A stretch of 64,000 bases of DNA from an uncultured Gelidibacter sp. (GCF_947500795.1 NZ_CANMTE010000006.1:1-64000), one strand, 5' to 3'. Shown: positions 33,573 through 42,240, counted from the stretch's first letter. Notes: generated from the sequence alone by a model not told the origin. Numbers and translations: made by a program.

Positions 33573-35122
33573 AATTTACAGATAAAGATATTTTACAGAT
33601 TGAAAATAAGGGACTGACCTTGGCTAAGATGAAATCGCAATTGGAGTTATTTGAAAGCGGTACTCCATTTGCTGATCTTACAGCTGCTGCAACTGTGGGT
33701 CACGGTATTGTTGAATGTTCTGAGGACGAAAAAAATAAATACATCCATCGCTTCGAAGAACAAAGGAATAATGTTTCCATAGCGAAATTTGTACCTGCAT
33801 CAGGGGCGGCAACGCGCATGTTCAAATCACTTTTTAGATTTATTGAAGAATTTGTTCCTGAAAACGAAACGATAAATTCCTTTATCAATAGAACTAAAGA
33901 TGCAGATTTATCGTTGTTTTTCGTAGGACTTGAAAAACTTCCTTTTTATGATAAAGTACTCGAAAAATTAAAAGAGTTTTATCCTAATTATGAATCATGG
34001 TCAAATGACAAACAGAAATTATTATTTGCCAAAACGATGTTAGATGAAGATAAAATGAATTATGGTTTTTATCCGAAGGGACTATTGCCATTTCATAAAT
34101 ATAAAGATCATTTAGCGACTGCCTTTGAAGAGCACCTATTTGATGGAGCACTTTATGCATCTACAAATAAGTCCACATTCTTGCATTTTACAATCTCAGA
34201 ACGCCACAAGGAAATGTTTGAAGAGGAGTTTGAAAAGCTTCAAAATATTGTAGAATCTAAAACCAATACCACATTTAAGATTGCTTTTTCATATCAGAAA
34301 GAATCTACAGATACAATAGCGGTGACTCCAAAAAATGAACCTTTTAGAGAAGATAATGGGGAATTGACATTCAGACCTTCAGGACATGGAGCGCTTTTAG
34401 AGAATCTAAATCAATTGGATACTGATGTCATTTTTATCACAAACATTGACAATGTTGTGGTTTATAAATATGAAGATAAGGTTGCTGAATATAAGAAAAT
34501 GTTAGCTGGAATGTTGCTTGAGAAGCAGCATCAGGTATTTAAGTATTTGGAGGTTTTAGAACGTGGCGAACTTTCAGAACAAGATCTTATTGAGATTGCT
34601 GAATTTTTAGCGAATCAGTTAAACGTGGTCATTAGTACTGAGTTTGAAAAATATTCCAAAAAATATCAAATCGAATATCTTTTTGATAAATTAAATCGAC
34701 CAATGCGCATTTGTGGGATGGTAAAAAATGAAGGTGAGCCTGGAGGTGGGCCATTTTGGGTAAAGAATGAAAGCGGACAAATATCACTTCAAATTATAGA
34801 ATCGGCTCAAATCGATAAGGATAATAAAAACCAAACAAAAATTCTTGAAAGTGCCACACATTTTAATCCTGTCGATTTAGTTTGCGGTATTAAGAATTAC
34901 AAAGGTGAAGTTTTTGATTTGCAAAAATTCACTGACCCAAAGACTGCTTTTATCACTATGAAAACTAAGGCAGGCAAGGACTTGAAAGCTTTGGAGCTTC
35001 CTGGACTTTGGAATGGGAGTATGGCCTTCTGGAATACTGTTTTTGTTGAGGTGCCACTGATTACCTTCAATCCAGTGAAAACCGTTACCGATTTATTGAA
35101 ACCTACACATCAGATAAAATAG
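33569..35122 (+). CDS. DUF4301 family protein
   Basis: This 517-residue cytoplasmic protein starts with GTG overlapping the kinase stop codon, so it is translationally coupled. I recognise the family (DUF4301) by FVPASGAATRMFKSL near residue 75, LPFHKYKDHLATAFEEHL and MRICGMVKNEGEPGGGPFWV. The ASGAATRMFK stretch resembles the nucleotide-binding loop of sugar-nucleotidyltransferases, suggesting a transferase-like fold. Family function is unknown. Steady linkage to the transporter and kinase makes a role in the same salvage route worth testing. Confidence 0.8.
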   Translation: MKFTDKDILQIENKGLTLAKMKSQLELFESGTPFADLTAAATVGHGIVECSEDEKNKYIHRFEEQRNNVSIAKFVPASGAATRMFKSLFRFIEEFVPENETINSFINRTKDADLSLFFVGLEKLPFYDKVLEKLKEFYPNYESWSNDKQKLLFAKTMLDEDKMNYGFYPKGLLPFHKYKDHLATAFEEHLFDGALYASTNKSTFLHFTISERHKEMFEEEFEKLQNIVESKTNTTFKIAFSYQKESTDTIAVTPKNEPFREDNGELTFRPSGHGALLENLNQLDTDVIFITNIDNVVVYKYEDKVAEYKKMLAGMLLEKQHQVFKYLEVLERGELSEQDLIEIAEFLANQLNVVISTEFEKYSKKYQIEYLFDKLNRPMRICGMVKNEGEPGGGPFWVKNESGQISLQIIESAQIDKDNKNQTKILESATHFNPVDLVCGIKNYKGEVFDLQKFTDPKTAFITMKTKAGKDLKALELPGLWNGSMAFWNTVFVEVPLITFNPVKTVTDLLKPTHQIK

Positions 35123-35126
35123 AACC

Positions 35127-35531
35127 ATGAATAAAGACATTTTACAATCAGAGCTTCAATTTAAAGCCGTTAGAAGCTCTGGCGCTGGAGGTCAAAATGT
35201 CAATAAGGTAGCGTCTAAAGTGGAGCTCATTTTCGATTTGGAGAATTCTATGGGCTTGACTGATGAGGAGAAGCTTCTGCTGAATAAAACTATCGCTAAC
35301 CGACTTACTAAAGAGAATGTGCTTTTGTTGCAGTGTGAAGAAAGTAGAAGTCAGCATAAGAATAAAGAACTTGTGATTCAGCGTTTTTTCGAACTACTAA
35401 AGGATGGGTTGATTATTCCAAAAAAGCGCGTTCCTACTAAAACCCCTAAAGCAGTGGTAAAAAAACGATTGAAGCTAAAGCGAAAAGTGTCCGATAAAAA
35501 GTCCAATAGAAAGCCCCCTGAAATTGAATAA
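35127..35531 (+). CDS. arfB: Peptidyl-tRNA hydrolase ArfB (ribosome rescue)
   Basis: The 134-residue ArfB/YaeJ protein releases peptides from ribosomes stalled without a stop codon. The catalytic GGQ is Gly21-Gly22-Gln23 (RSSGAGGQNVNKV). The long basic C-terminal tail (KKRLKLKRKVSDKKSNRK) that enters the empty mRNA channel is intact. The length is normal, and absence of a codon-recognition domain separates it from RF1/RF2. It closes the operon that starts at 30706. Confidence 0.93.
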   Translation: MNKDILQSELQFKAVRSSGAGGQNVNKVASKVELIFDLENSMGLTDEEKLLLNKTIANRLTKENVLLLQCEESRSQHKNKELVIQRFFELLKDGLIIPKKRVPTKTPKAVVKKRLKLKRKVSDKKSNRKPPEIE

Positions 35532-35568
35532 ATCAATTTCTTATTTGATTTTATTCAGAGGGGTTTGG
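35513..35568 (+). terminator. Long hairpin ending the arfB operon
   Basis: A large imperfect stem (CCCCCTGAA... with ...TTCAGAGGGG, inner AATAAATCAA / TTTGATTTTATT) spans the arfB stop codon. It is not followed by a strong T-run, so it may act by stabilising the 3' end. It separates this operon from the riboswitch gene. Confidence 0.5.
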
Positions 35569-35621
35569 AGTTCATGAGGTTAAGTTGATTCGCCTTAAAC
35601 AGATTTAAAAATTCTTCGTTT

Positions 35622-35655
35622 TTGATTTTTAATTCTCTTTTCATTCCTATCTTTG
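35622..35655 (+). promoter_or_regulatory. Promoter of the TPP-riboswitch receptor gene
   Basis: TATCTTTG (35648-35655) is a full -7 match, with TTTG at 35621-35624 as -33 and a 23-bp spacer. The start near 35662 would place the riboswitch at the very 5' end of the RNA. Confidence 0.65.
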
Positions 35656-35667
35656 CACCGTTCTCAA

Positions 35668-35738
35668 AAAAGGGGTGCCTAGAAACGGCTGAGATCATAC
35701 CCAATGAACCTAGAACAGGTAATGCTGTTTAGGGAATG
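35668..35738 (+). promoter_or_regulatory. TPP riboswitch (THI element)
   Basis: The conserved blocks of the TPP aptamer appear in order: GGGGTGCC, GGCTGAGATCATACCC, TGAACCTAGAACAGGTAATG and TTTAGGGAA. Bound TPP should turn off the TonB-dependent receptor 120 bp downstream. No U-tract terminator follows, so control is probably at translation start. A nine-codon open frame (35828-35857, MTSFYSIII) ends four bases before the receptor GTG and may couple translation. Confidence 0.93.
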
Positions 35739-35861
35739 GCGATAATCGTCAATTAGTTTTAAAAAGTAAATTTCGATTTTCGGAAGGGTTTGATAAAACT
35801 GAAAACAAACAATTACTAACAAGAATAATGACCTCTTTTTATTCGATTATAATCTAATCGT

Positions 35862-38084
35862 GTGAAAAATTTATTCAATTTTCTACAAGTCCTTTTAAGG
35901 CAAAAATTCCAATCTTTTATTTTATGTTCGTTAGCCCTTGGTATTGCTGGGCATGCTCAAGAAAAAGTTAAAGATTCAACAGTTGTTGAAAAGCTTGACG
36001 AAGTTCTTGTTAAAGCCGTTCGCGTTGAAGCCTCTTCACCAATTACCCACTCAAACATATCCAAGGTAGAGCTTGCAAAACGTAACTTAGGACAGGATAT
36101 TCCTGTGTTGTTAGGTTATTTACCTTCTGTCGTTTCTACCACTGATGCGGGCGCGGGCGTTGGTTATACGTACATCAGAGTGCGCGGTATCAATGCGCAA
36201 TCTACCAACGTGACCATCAATGGTATTCCTTATAATGATGCCGAATCTCTTGGTACGTTTTGGGTGAATTTAAATGATTTCGCATCTTCCGTAGAAAGTT
36301 TGCAATTGCAACGCGGTGTAGGCACATCTTCTAACGGTTCGGGAGCATTTGGAGCCAGCATTAACGTGCTTACGGATGCTATTTCTGACGAAGCCAACGG
36401 AGAGATTTCTAACAGTTTTGGTAGTTTCAATACCCGAAAGCATACGGTAAAATTCAGTACGGGTAAATTAAATGATCATTTTGAAATCGCAGGGCGTTTA
36501 TCAAACATAAAATCTGATGGCTATATTGATCGTGCGTCTTCTGATTTAAAATCCTATTTCTTACAAGGTGCTTATGTTGATGACAACACGTTGATTAAAG
36601 CCATCACTTTTGGAGGGAAAGAAGTTACCTATCAATCATGGAATGGTTTGGAAGATTTAGACCTACTTAAAAATGACCGAACATTCAATACCGCAGGAAT
36701 GTATACCGATCAAAATGGGGTCACTCAATTCTACGATAATGAAGTAGATAATTACCGTCAAGATCATTACCAATTACATTGGAATGAACGTTTTTCTAAC
36801 CAATGGTCTACCAATATCGCCTTAAATTACACTAAGGGTAGTGGTTATTTTGAACAGTATAAAGACGATCAGGATTTTGAAGATTATGATCTTGATCCGA
36901 TAACTGTTGATGGTGAGCTTATCTCGTCTACAGATTTAATTAGACGCCGTTGGTTGGATAATGACTTTTATGTCCTGAATGCGAATGCCAATTACAAGAA
37001 TAATGCTATCAATATGACTTTTGGAGGATCATATAGTACGTATGATGGTGATCATTTTGGTGAAATTATCTGGGCACAATACCCAAGTAATAGTAATATA
37101 AGAGATCGTTATTATGATGGCAACGGAAAGAAAAACGACTTCAGTGTATTTTCCAAAGCAACTTATAGATTGAATGACAAAGTAAGTGTTTATGGCGATT
37201 TACAATTGCGTTTGGTGGATTATAAAACTACGGGATTAAATTCTGATAGAGCACCTTTTAATATCGATGAAAATTACACGTTTTTCAATCCGAAGGCAGG
37301 AATTACCTATAAAGTGAACGATGCTAATAACCTTTATTTTTCTTACGCAAGAGCAAACAGAGAGCCTAATAGAGATGATTTTGAAAATAATGACGTCGTA
37401 AAACCAGAACAACTTAATGATTTTGAATTGGGTTGGAGACATACTGATAAAGCGTTCAGGTTTAATGTGAATGCGTATTATATGTTGTACAATGAGCAAT
37501 TGGTGTTAACTGGAAATATTGATAAATCTGGAAATCCAATCCGTACCAATAGTGGCGATAGTTACCGTTTAGGTTTGGAAATAGAAGCAGCAATTATGTT
37601 GAGTAAGCAATTTTCAGTACAACCTAATTTGACGTTGAGCTCTAATAAAAACAAGGAAACTATTACGTCACTTGATGGTCAATTGGTCAACTTAGGTAAA
37701 ACTAACATTTCGTTTTCACCAGAAGTTGTTGCTGCAAATGCATTCGTTTTTCAGCCTAATGATAATTTCCAGATGTCTTTATTGAGCAAGTATGTGGGCG
37801 ATCAATATATGGGGAATACAGATTCTGAAGGCTCAAAACTAAAAAGTTATTTTGTAAATGATTTCAATATCACTTATGAAATTCCAATGCGAAGTGTTTT
37901 CAAAAGCATCGTATTATCTGGGTTGGTGAACAATATCTTTAATGAAAAGTATGTTTCCAATGGCTATTACTATACCTATGATGATGACTTCTCTGTTCCA
38001 GGAGAAATTACAACAATTGAAGGTGCTGGATATTATCCGCAAGCCACCACTAATTTCTTAGTAGGAGCAACCTTGAAGTTTTAA
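35862..38084 (+). CDS. TonB-dependent receptor, predicted thiamine uptake
   Basis: The 740-residue outer-membrane receptor starts at GTG 35862, which places a signal peptide ending GIAGHAQ. The plug domain (about residues 45-165) has LDEVLVKAVRV, IRVRGINAQSTNVTINGIP and LQLQRGVGTSSNGSGAFG. The 22-strand barrel follows, ending LVGATLKF with a terminal Phe. There is no N-terminal CarboxypepD domain and no SusD partner, so it is not a polysaccharide system. The TPP riboswitch in its leader makes thiamine or a precursor the predicted cargo. The last 4 bp overlap the convergent lipoprotein gene. Confidence 0.92.
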   Translation: MKNLFNFLQVLLRQKFQSFILCSLALGIAGHAQEKVKDSTVVEKLDEVLVKAVRVEASSPITHSNISKVELAKRNLGQDIPVLLGYLPSVVSTTDAGAGVGYTYIRVRGINAQSTNVTINGIPYNDAESLGTFWVNLNDFASSVESLQLQRGVGTSSNGSGAFGASINVLTDAISDEANGEISNSFGSFNTRKHTVKFSTGKLNDHFEIAGRLSNIKSDGYIDRASSDLKSYFLQGAYVDDNTLIKAITFGGKEVTYQSWNGLEDLDLLKNDRTFNTAGMYTDQNGVTQFYDNEVDNYRQDHYQLHWNERFSNQWSTNIALNYTKGSGYFEQYKDDQDFEDYDLDPITVDGELISSTDLIRRRWLDNDFYVLNANANYKNNAINMTFGGSYSTYDGDHFGEIIWAQYPSNSNIRDRYYDGNGKKNDFSVFSKATYRLNDKVSVYGDLQLRLVDYKTTGLNSDRAPFNIDENYTFFNPKAGITYKVNDANNLYFSYARANREPNRDDFENNDVVKPEQLNDFELGWRHTDKAFRFNVNAYYMLYNEQLVLTGNIDKSGNPIRTNSGDSYRLGLEIEAAIMLSKQFSVQPNLTLSSNKNKETITSLDGQLVNLGKTNISFSPEVVAANAFVFQPNDNFQMSLLSKYVGDQYMGNTDSEGSKLKSYFVNDFNITYEIPMRSVFKSIVLSGLVNNIFNEKYVSNGYYYTYDDDFSVPGEITTIEGAGYYPQATTNFLVGATLKF

Positions 38085-38503
38085 TTGGTAATAATAAGGG
38101 TGTTTCCGGATAAGCTTACGCGGTATTCCTTAAGTCCGCAAGGTAATTGGGTACCAATGGAACCACCTGTAAATAAGCTATAAGTATTGGCGTCATTGCA
38201 ACCACAAACTGCATTGGCGCCATTTATTTTTAGTAATGAACATGAGCTTTGTTCATGATTAGGATCTGCGGCATCCCAAGCTCGGTAACTACCGCCTACG
38301 TTAGTAACGATAACACCTTTATTGCCTTGATTGGGCACATAAGCTGAATTGCTCGTATATTGTAAATGACTGTATTGTGGAAGATTCATATTTACAGAGG
38401 CATTCACCTGAGCATTGACCAAAAACTTGCAATTCTCGTTGCTATTATTACTGCTACAGGCTGTTAAGAAAATGATGCTTATAAATAAAAAAAAGTGTTT
38501 CAT
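38081..38503 (-). CDS. Small lipoprotein with a degenerate Rieske-like fold
   Basis: The ATG at 38503 gives 140 residues with lipobox FLTAC. The C-terminal half follows the Rieske layout (ADPNHEQSSCSLL, NAVCGCNDANTYSLFTGG, then LKEYRVSLSGNTLII). The cluster ligands are not there: no CxH box, and CGCN where CxxH is needed. It therefore should not hold a 2Fe-2S cluster, though the disulfide Cys may remain. It is convergent with the receptor gene and divergent from greA. Similar lipoproteins occur, from memory, in Flavobacteriia. Function unknown. Confidence 0.6.
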   Translation of the reverse strand: MKHFFLFISIIFLTACSSNNSNENCKFLVNAQVNASVNMNLPQYSHLQYTSNSAYVPNQGNKGVIVTNVGGSYRAWDAADPNHEQSSCSLLKINGANAVCGCNDANTYSLFTGGSIGTQLPCGLKEYRVSLSGNTLIITN

Positions 38504-38559
38504 CGGATAAAAATTGAGATGCAATTTACAACAATCTTAAAATTGAAGTAAATATTTTG

Positions 38560-38567
38560 TATATTTG
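38560..38567 (+). promoter_or_regulatory. Candidate -7 box of greA
   Basis: TATATTTG matches TAnnTTTG and would start RNA near 38573. The -33 region has no good TTG at the expected distance, so the call is moderate. Confidence 0.45.
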
Positions 38568-38572
38568 TTGAT

Positions 38573-38597
38573 ATCTCGTGCAAGCGGGATTTTTTTT
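38573..38597 (+). terminator. Terminator-like hairpin in the greA leader
   Basis: A six-pair stem ATCTCG / CGGGAT (one G-U pair) with loop TGCAAG is followed by seven T. No plus-strand gene lies upstream in this intergenic region, so it would act inside the greA leader as an attenuator. A second hairpin, ATGCTG / CAGCAT (38598-38603, 38622-38627), follows before the ATG. Confidence 0.5.
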
Positions 38598-38655
38598 ATG
38601 CTGTTTCCCACAACGGGGTTTCAGCATATTTTATATACAGTAAAACGAAAGAATT

Positions 38656-39129
38656 ATGAGTAAAGTATCTTATTACACTGCAGAAGGATTAAAGAAATTG
38701 AGGGATGAACTCAGTTATTTAAAAGACGTAGAGCGTCCAAAAGCGTCACAAGCGATTGGTGAAGCAAGAGATAAGGGCGATTTAAGTGAAAATGCTGAAT
38801 ATGATGCAGCCAAAGAAGCTCAGGGCATGTTGGAAATGAAAATATCCAAACTTGAGGAAACATTGTCGAATGCACGATTGATTGATGAATCGCAATTAGA
38901 CAGTTCCAAAGCTTTGGTGCTTTCTAAAGTTAAAATAAGAAACCAAACTAATGGTATGGAAATGACCTATACTTTGGTGGCTGATGGTGAAGCAGATTTG
39001 GCTTCAGGCAAAATCTCTGTAAATTCTCCTATTGGGAAAGGCCTTTTGGGTAAATCCGTAGGTGAAGTAGCAGATATTCAAGTGCCAAATGGTATCATCA
39101 AATTTGACGTCTTAGAAATATCAAGATAA
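38656..39129 (+). CDS. greA: Transcription elongation factor GreA
   Basis: The 157-residue factor enters the RNA polymerase secondary channel and rescues backtracked complexes. The N-terminal coiled coil carries EARDKGDLSENAEYDAAKEA with the tip acidic pair Asp/Glu that coordinates catalytic Mg. The C-terminal FKBP-like domain ends SPIGKGLLGKSVGEVADIQVP. Length is normal. The leader has a terminator-like hairpin, which might let the protein level feed back on its own synthesis. A terminator follows the gene. Confidence 0.97.
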   Translation: MSKVSYYTAEGLKKLRDELSYLKDVERPKASQAIGEARDKGDLSENAEYDAAKEAQGMLEMKISKLEETLSNARLIDESQLDSSKALVLSKVKIRNQTNGMEMTYTLVADGEADLASGKISVNSPIGKGLLGKSVGEVADIQVPNGIIKFDVLEISR

Positions 39130-39210
39130 ATAGAAGTTGAAACCTGTAGTTCAGGTGAATCGGAATCTATAAAAATGTTCTGAAATAACTCTAAAAATAT
39201 AAACGGTAAC

Positions 39211-39251
39211 ATTCCTGTTAAGATGCTATCTAACAGGAATTTTCTTTTTAT
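39211..39251 (+). terminator. Terminator of greA
   Basis: A perfect ten-pair stem ATTCCTGTTA / TAACAGGAAT with a ten-base loop is followed by TTTTCTTTTTAT. It lies about 80 bp after the stop codon. Confidence 0.8.
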
Positions 39252-39281
39252 ATTTATGAACAATAGAGAAAATAAATAAAG

Positions 39282-39671
39282 ATGGCATCCATATTTACAA
39301 AAATAGTGAATGGTGAAATTCCATGCTACAAAGTTGCTGAAACAAAAGATTATCTAGCATTTTTAGATGTAAATCCAAATACACAAGGCCATACGCTTTG
39401 TATTCCTAAAATTGAAGTAGACCAATTGTTCGACTTGGATGAGCCAACTTATATTGGTTTAATGGAATTCTCAAGGAGTGTTGCCATCGCTTTAAAAAAG
39501 GCTGTGCCTTGCAAGCGTGTGGGTATGTCCGTTGTAGGTTTGGAAGTGCCTCACGTTCACGTGCATCTCATTCCGTTGCATACCATGGAAGACATCCGTT
39601 TTACAAGCAAAGTGAGTTTGGAAAAGGAAGAATTTGAAGCGATTGCCAAGAAAATATCCGACCGCTTATAA
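39282..39671 (+). CDS. HIT family hydrolase
   Basis: This 129-residue histidine-triad protein hydrolyses nucleoside phosphoramidates or dinucleotides in the cytoplasm. The triad motif is VPHVHVHLIPLH near residue 98, with the N-terminal SIFTKIVNGEIPCYKV and LAFLDVNPNTQGHTL helping form the nucleotide pocket. It belongs to the Hint branch by length. The last 6 bp overlap the convergent hypothetical gene. Confidence 0.92.
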   Translation: MASIFTKIVNGEIPCYKVAETKDYLAFLDVNPNTQGHTLCIPKIEVDQLFDLDEPTYIGLMEFSRSVAIALKKAVPCKRVGMSVVGLEVPHVHVHLIPLHTMEDIRFTSKVSLEKEEFEAIAKKISDRL

Positions 39672-40028
39672 ATTTATTGTATCAAAAATTCCTAAAAAGA
39701 AAAGCGTAACTACTATCAGAAGAATAGCTAAGGCTAAAATCAAAACCCAAGACATGGTTTTTAGTTTAAACGATGTTGGTTTTGGTGATGAAGCGCGTTG
39801 TTGATATTCAAAAACCCTTTCAATATCATCCGTCCATCGTGCTGGAAAAATTGGAGTTTCACACACTTTGCAAAATAAGGAATGAGCCGTTTCTTTTGAA
39901 ATCGCTCTATAAAAAGAATTTTCAATAAAACGCTGTTTAAAAGTCAATTGCAATCCATCTCTGGAATAACATTCGGGACAATTATTGTTTAATTCGACCT
40001 CCCTCAACGTGAAAAATTTTTCTTCCAT
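39666..40028 (-). CDS. Zinc-ribbon protein with C-terminal membrane anchor, hypothetical
   Basis: The 120-residue protein has two CxxC pairs (NCPECYSR near residue 17 and LFCKVCETPI near residue 55) that should bind one zinc. A single C-terminal TM helix follows (about residues 92-115, WVLILALAILLIVVTLFFLG). Tail-anchored topology leaves the zinc domain in the cytoplasm. I recognise no named family. It lies 9 bp downstream of the sensor kinase on the same strand, so co-expression is likely and a link to that kinase is possible. Confidence 0.65.
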   Translation of the reverse strand: MEEKFFTLREVELNNNCPECYSRDGLQLTFKQRFIENSFYRAISKETAHSLFCKVCETPIFPARWTDDIERVFEYQQRASSPKPTSFKLKTMSWVLILALAILLIVVTLFFLGIFDTINL

Positions 40029-40037
40029 GGGCCAAAT

Positions 40038-41177
40038 TTACGCAATTAATTTTAATGAAATTTCCATGGTTGTGCCTTTATTGATTTCTGAATGCAGCAC
40101 TTTTATTTTACCATCGTGATAATCTTCGACAATTCGTTTTGCTAAAGAAAGTCCTAATCCCCAACCGCGTTTTTTACTCGTAAAACCAGGTTCGAAAATT
40201 TTAGAATACAAACTTTTTGGAAGTCCTTTTCCTGAGTCTGTTACGGTAATTTTGACGTGCTTATCGTGTTCTGATACGGTCACTTTCAAATCGCCTTTAC
40301 CTCTCATCGCATCAATCGCGTTTTTCACTAAATTTTCAATGGTCCAACTATATAATTGTGGATTGAGAGCAACATAAATTGGATGTTCAGGCGCATGGAT
40401 TTCAAAATTGATCAAATCACTGGAACGCGCTTTTAAATATTCGTAAGAATCGACGGTTTCCTGAACAATATCCGCTTTTTTAAGTGTGGGAACGGAACCA
40501 ATTTTGCTGAACCGTTCAGTGATGGTCTGAAGGCGCGAAATATCTTTTTCAATTTCCAAAAGATACGACGGATTGACATCTTCCGAACGTAATATTTCGG
40601 TCCATCCCACTAAAGAAGATAATGGTGTGCCTATTTGATGCGCTGTTTCCTTTGCCATTCCGGTCCATAATTTGTTTTGTTCGGCTGTTTTAGTACTGCG
40701 ATAGAAAAAGTAAACCACTGCAGCAAACAATACAATAATAAGTAATAATGCTAAAGGATAGTATTTGAGTTTATTGATGAGCGGAGAGTTTCCGTAGTAA
40801 ATAGTGTAATAAATCTCTTTATCAAAGTAGACATCAATGGGATTATTTTCACTCTTAAATTTTTCGATGAGATTGTTGACTTTAACAGAATCCTCTACTT
40901 GCTTTTTGTCAATATTATTATAGGTTCCTAAGCTTCCATCTTTATAAATGGCCAACATTGGAGTGGTGTTGTTGCTTCCTAATATTTTTAAGGTAAGATC
41001 TACATTTTCATCGGTGTCAGATTTTAATAATTCAGATTGAGCAAAAGACCAATTTTGCATTTTGATGCGTTCTTCGGCCTTAAAATTTTGGAAAAAGATA
41101 TAGGTATTCCACAGAATTAAAGAAATAATGATAAAAGACGAAGAAATAATAATCCACCGTAAAATATTTCGGTTCAT
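40038..41177 (-). CDS. Sensor histidine kinase without nearby response regulator
   Basis: The ATG at 41177 gives 379 residues (another ATG at 41189 adds four). Two TM helices (about 6-26 and 155-175) frame a small periplasmic domain of about 125 residues with no recognised fold. Cytoplasmic motifs are the H box AKETAHQIGTPLSSLVGW, the N box NLVKNAIDAM, and G boxes DSGKGLP and KKRGWGLGLSLAKR. There is no HAMP or PAS domain and no receiver gene in the window, so the partner regulator must be elsewhere. The zinc-ribbon membrane protein follows in the same transcript. Confidence 0.9.
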   Translation of the reverse strand: MNRNILRWIIISSSFIIISLILWNTYIFFQNFKAEERIKMQNWSFAQSELLKSDTDENVDLTLKILGSNNTTPMLAIYKDGSLGTYNNIDKKQVEDSVKVNNLIEKFKSENNPIDVYFDKEIYYTIYYGNSPLINKLKYYPLALLLIIVLFAAVVYFFYRSTKTAEQNKLWTGMAKETAHQIGTPLSSLVGWTEILRSEDVNPSYLLEIEKDISRLQTITERFSKIGSVPTLKKADIVQETVDSYEYLKARSSDLINFEIHAPEHPIYVALNPQLYSWTIENLVKNAIDAMRGKGDLKVTVSEHDKHVKITVTDSGKGLPKSLYSKIFEPGFTSKKRGWGLGLSLAKRIVEDYHDGKIKVLHSEINKGTTMEISLKLIA

Positions 41178-41370
41178 AGTGTAAGACATCAATGCATTAG
41201 TTATTTTAAATATACTTAAAGAAATCAGCAAATGGGAAAACTTTTAAGCTATAATTTTAGAACGCTATTTAAGTAATGTAATTATGTTGATATTATTGTT
41301 TGATTCTTGCCCAAATTCATTTTTATAGGTTTAACAATATGGTTACATTTGCATCTCATAATATTTTTAG

Positions 41371-42240
41371 ATGATAACATTTGATCCTAAAGACCTCTCT
41401 ACGGGTAAATTACATGGCTATTTATTGAGTGCAGTGGCGCCAAGACCAATAGCGTTTGCAAGTACAGTAGATGAGGATGGGAATCCGAATTTATCGCCTT
41501 TTAGTTTCTTTAATGTGTTTAGCGCTAACCCGCCAATCCTCATTTTTTCGCCTGCAAGACGGGTAAGGGATAATAGTGTGAAGCATACGTTAGACAATGT
41601 GGAAGCTACAAAAGAGGTGGTGATTAATGTTGTTAATTATGATTTGGTACACCAAGCTTCTTTAAGTAGTACGGAGTATGCAAAAGGCGTTAACGAATTT
41701 GAAAAGGCTGGGTTGACCATGTTGCGTTCAGATCTTGTAAAACCATTTAGAGTTGCAGAATCGCCAATTCAAATGGAGTGCAAGGTTAATGAAATAATCA
41801 AATTAGGGACCGAAGGTGGTGCTGGTAATTTGGTGATCTGTGAAGTTGTAAAGATTCATATTTCTAGAGATGTTTTGGATGAGAACCAAGTAATCAATCA
41901 AGAAAAATTGGATTTGGTGGCGAGAGCTGGCGGAAGTTATTACAACCGTGCTAAAAATGGTTTTTTTCAAATTCCAAAACCATTGCAAACACTTGGTATA
42001 GGAATTGATGCAATGCCAGAAGAGATTAAGAACAGTATGATTTTTACTGGGAATGATTTAGGAATGTTGGGTAATGTTGAAGCCCTTCCAACTGCTGAAG
42101 CCATTTCTGAATTTGTAAAAAATATTGGAGAACATCATGGGAACATTAAAGAGATGACCCATAGAGAAAAGCACAAAATGGCGCAGAATTATCTGAGTTA
42201 TGGCGATGTTGACAGTGCGTGGAAGTTGTTGCTTTCTTAA
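41371..42240 (+). CDS. Flavin reductase family (FMN-binding split barrel) protein
   Basis: The 289-residue protein has a flavin-reductase-like split barrel. Motifs are LLSAVAPRPIAFAST with VDEDGNPNLSPFSFFNVFS, PPILIFSP and the C-terminal RAGGSYYNRAKNG. Members bind FMN and reduce it or act as small oxidoreductases; this longer form, with about 80 extra C-terminal residues, is frequent in Bacteroidota. The substrate is not evident. A TACATTTG box at 41344-41351 is the probable -7 element, 20 bp before the ATG. Confidence 0.85.
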   Translation: MITFDPKDLSTGKLHGYLLSAVAPRPIAFASTVDEDGNPNLSPFSFFNVFSANPPILIFSPARRVRDNSVKHTLDNVEATKEVVINVVNYDLVHQASLSSTEYAKGVNEFEKAGLTMLRSDLVKPFRVAESPIQMECKVNEIIKLGTEGGAGNLVICEVVKIHISRDVLDENQVINQEKLDLVARAGGSYYNRAKNGFFQIPKPLQTLGIGIDAMPEEIKNSMIFTGNDLGMLGNVEALPTAEAISEFVKNIGEHHGNIKEMTHREKHKMAQNYLSYGDVDSAWKLLLS

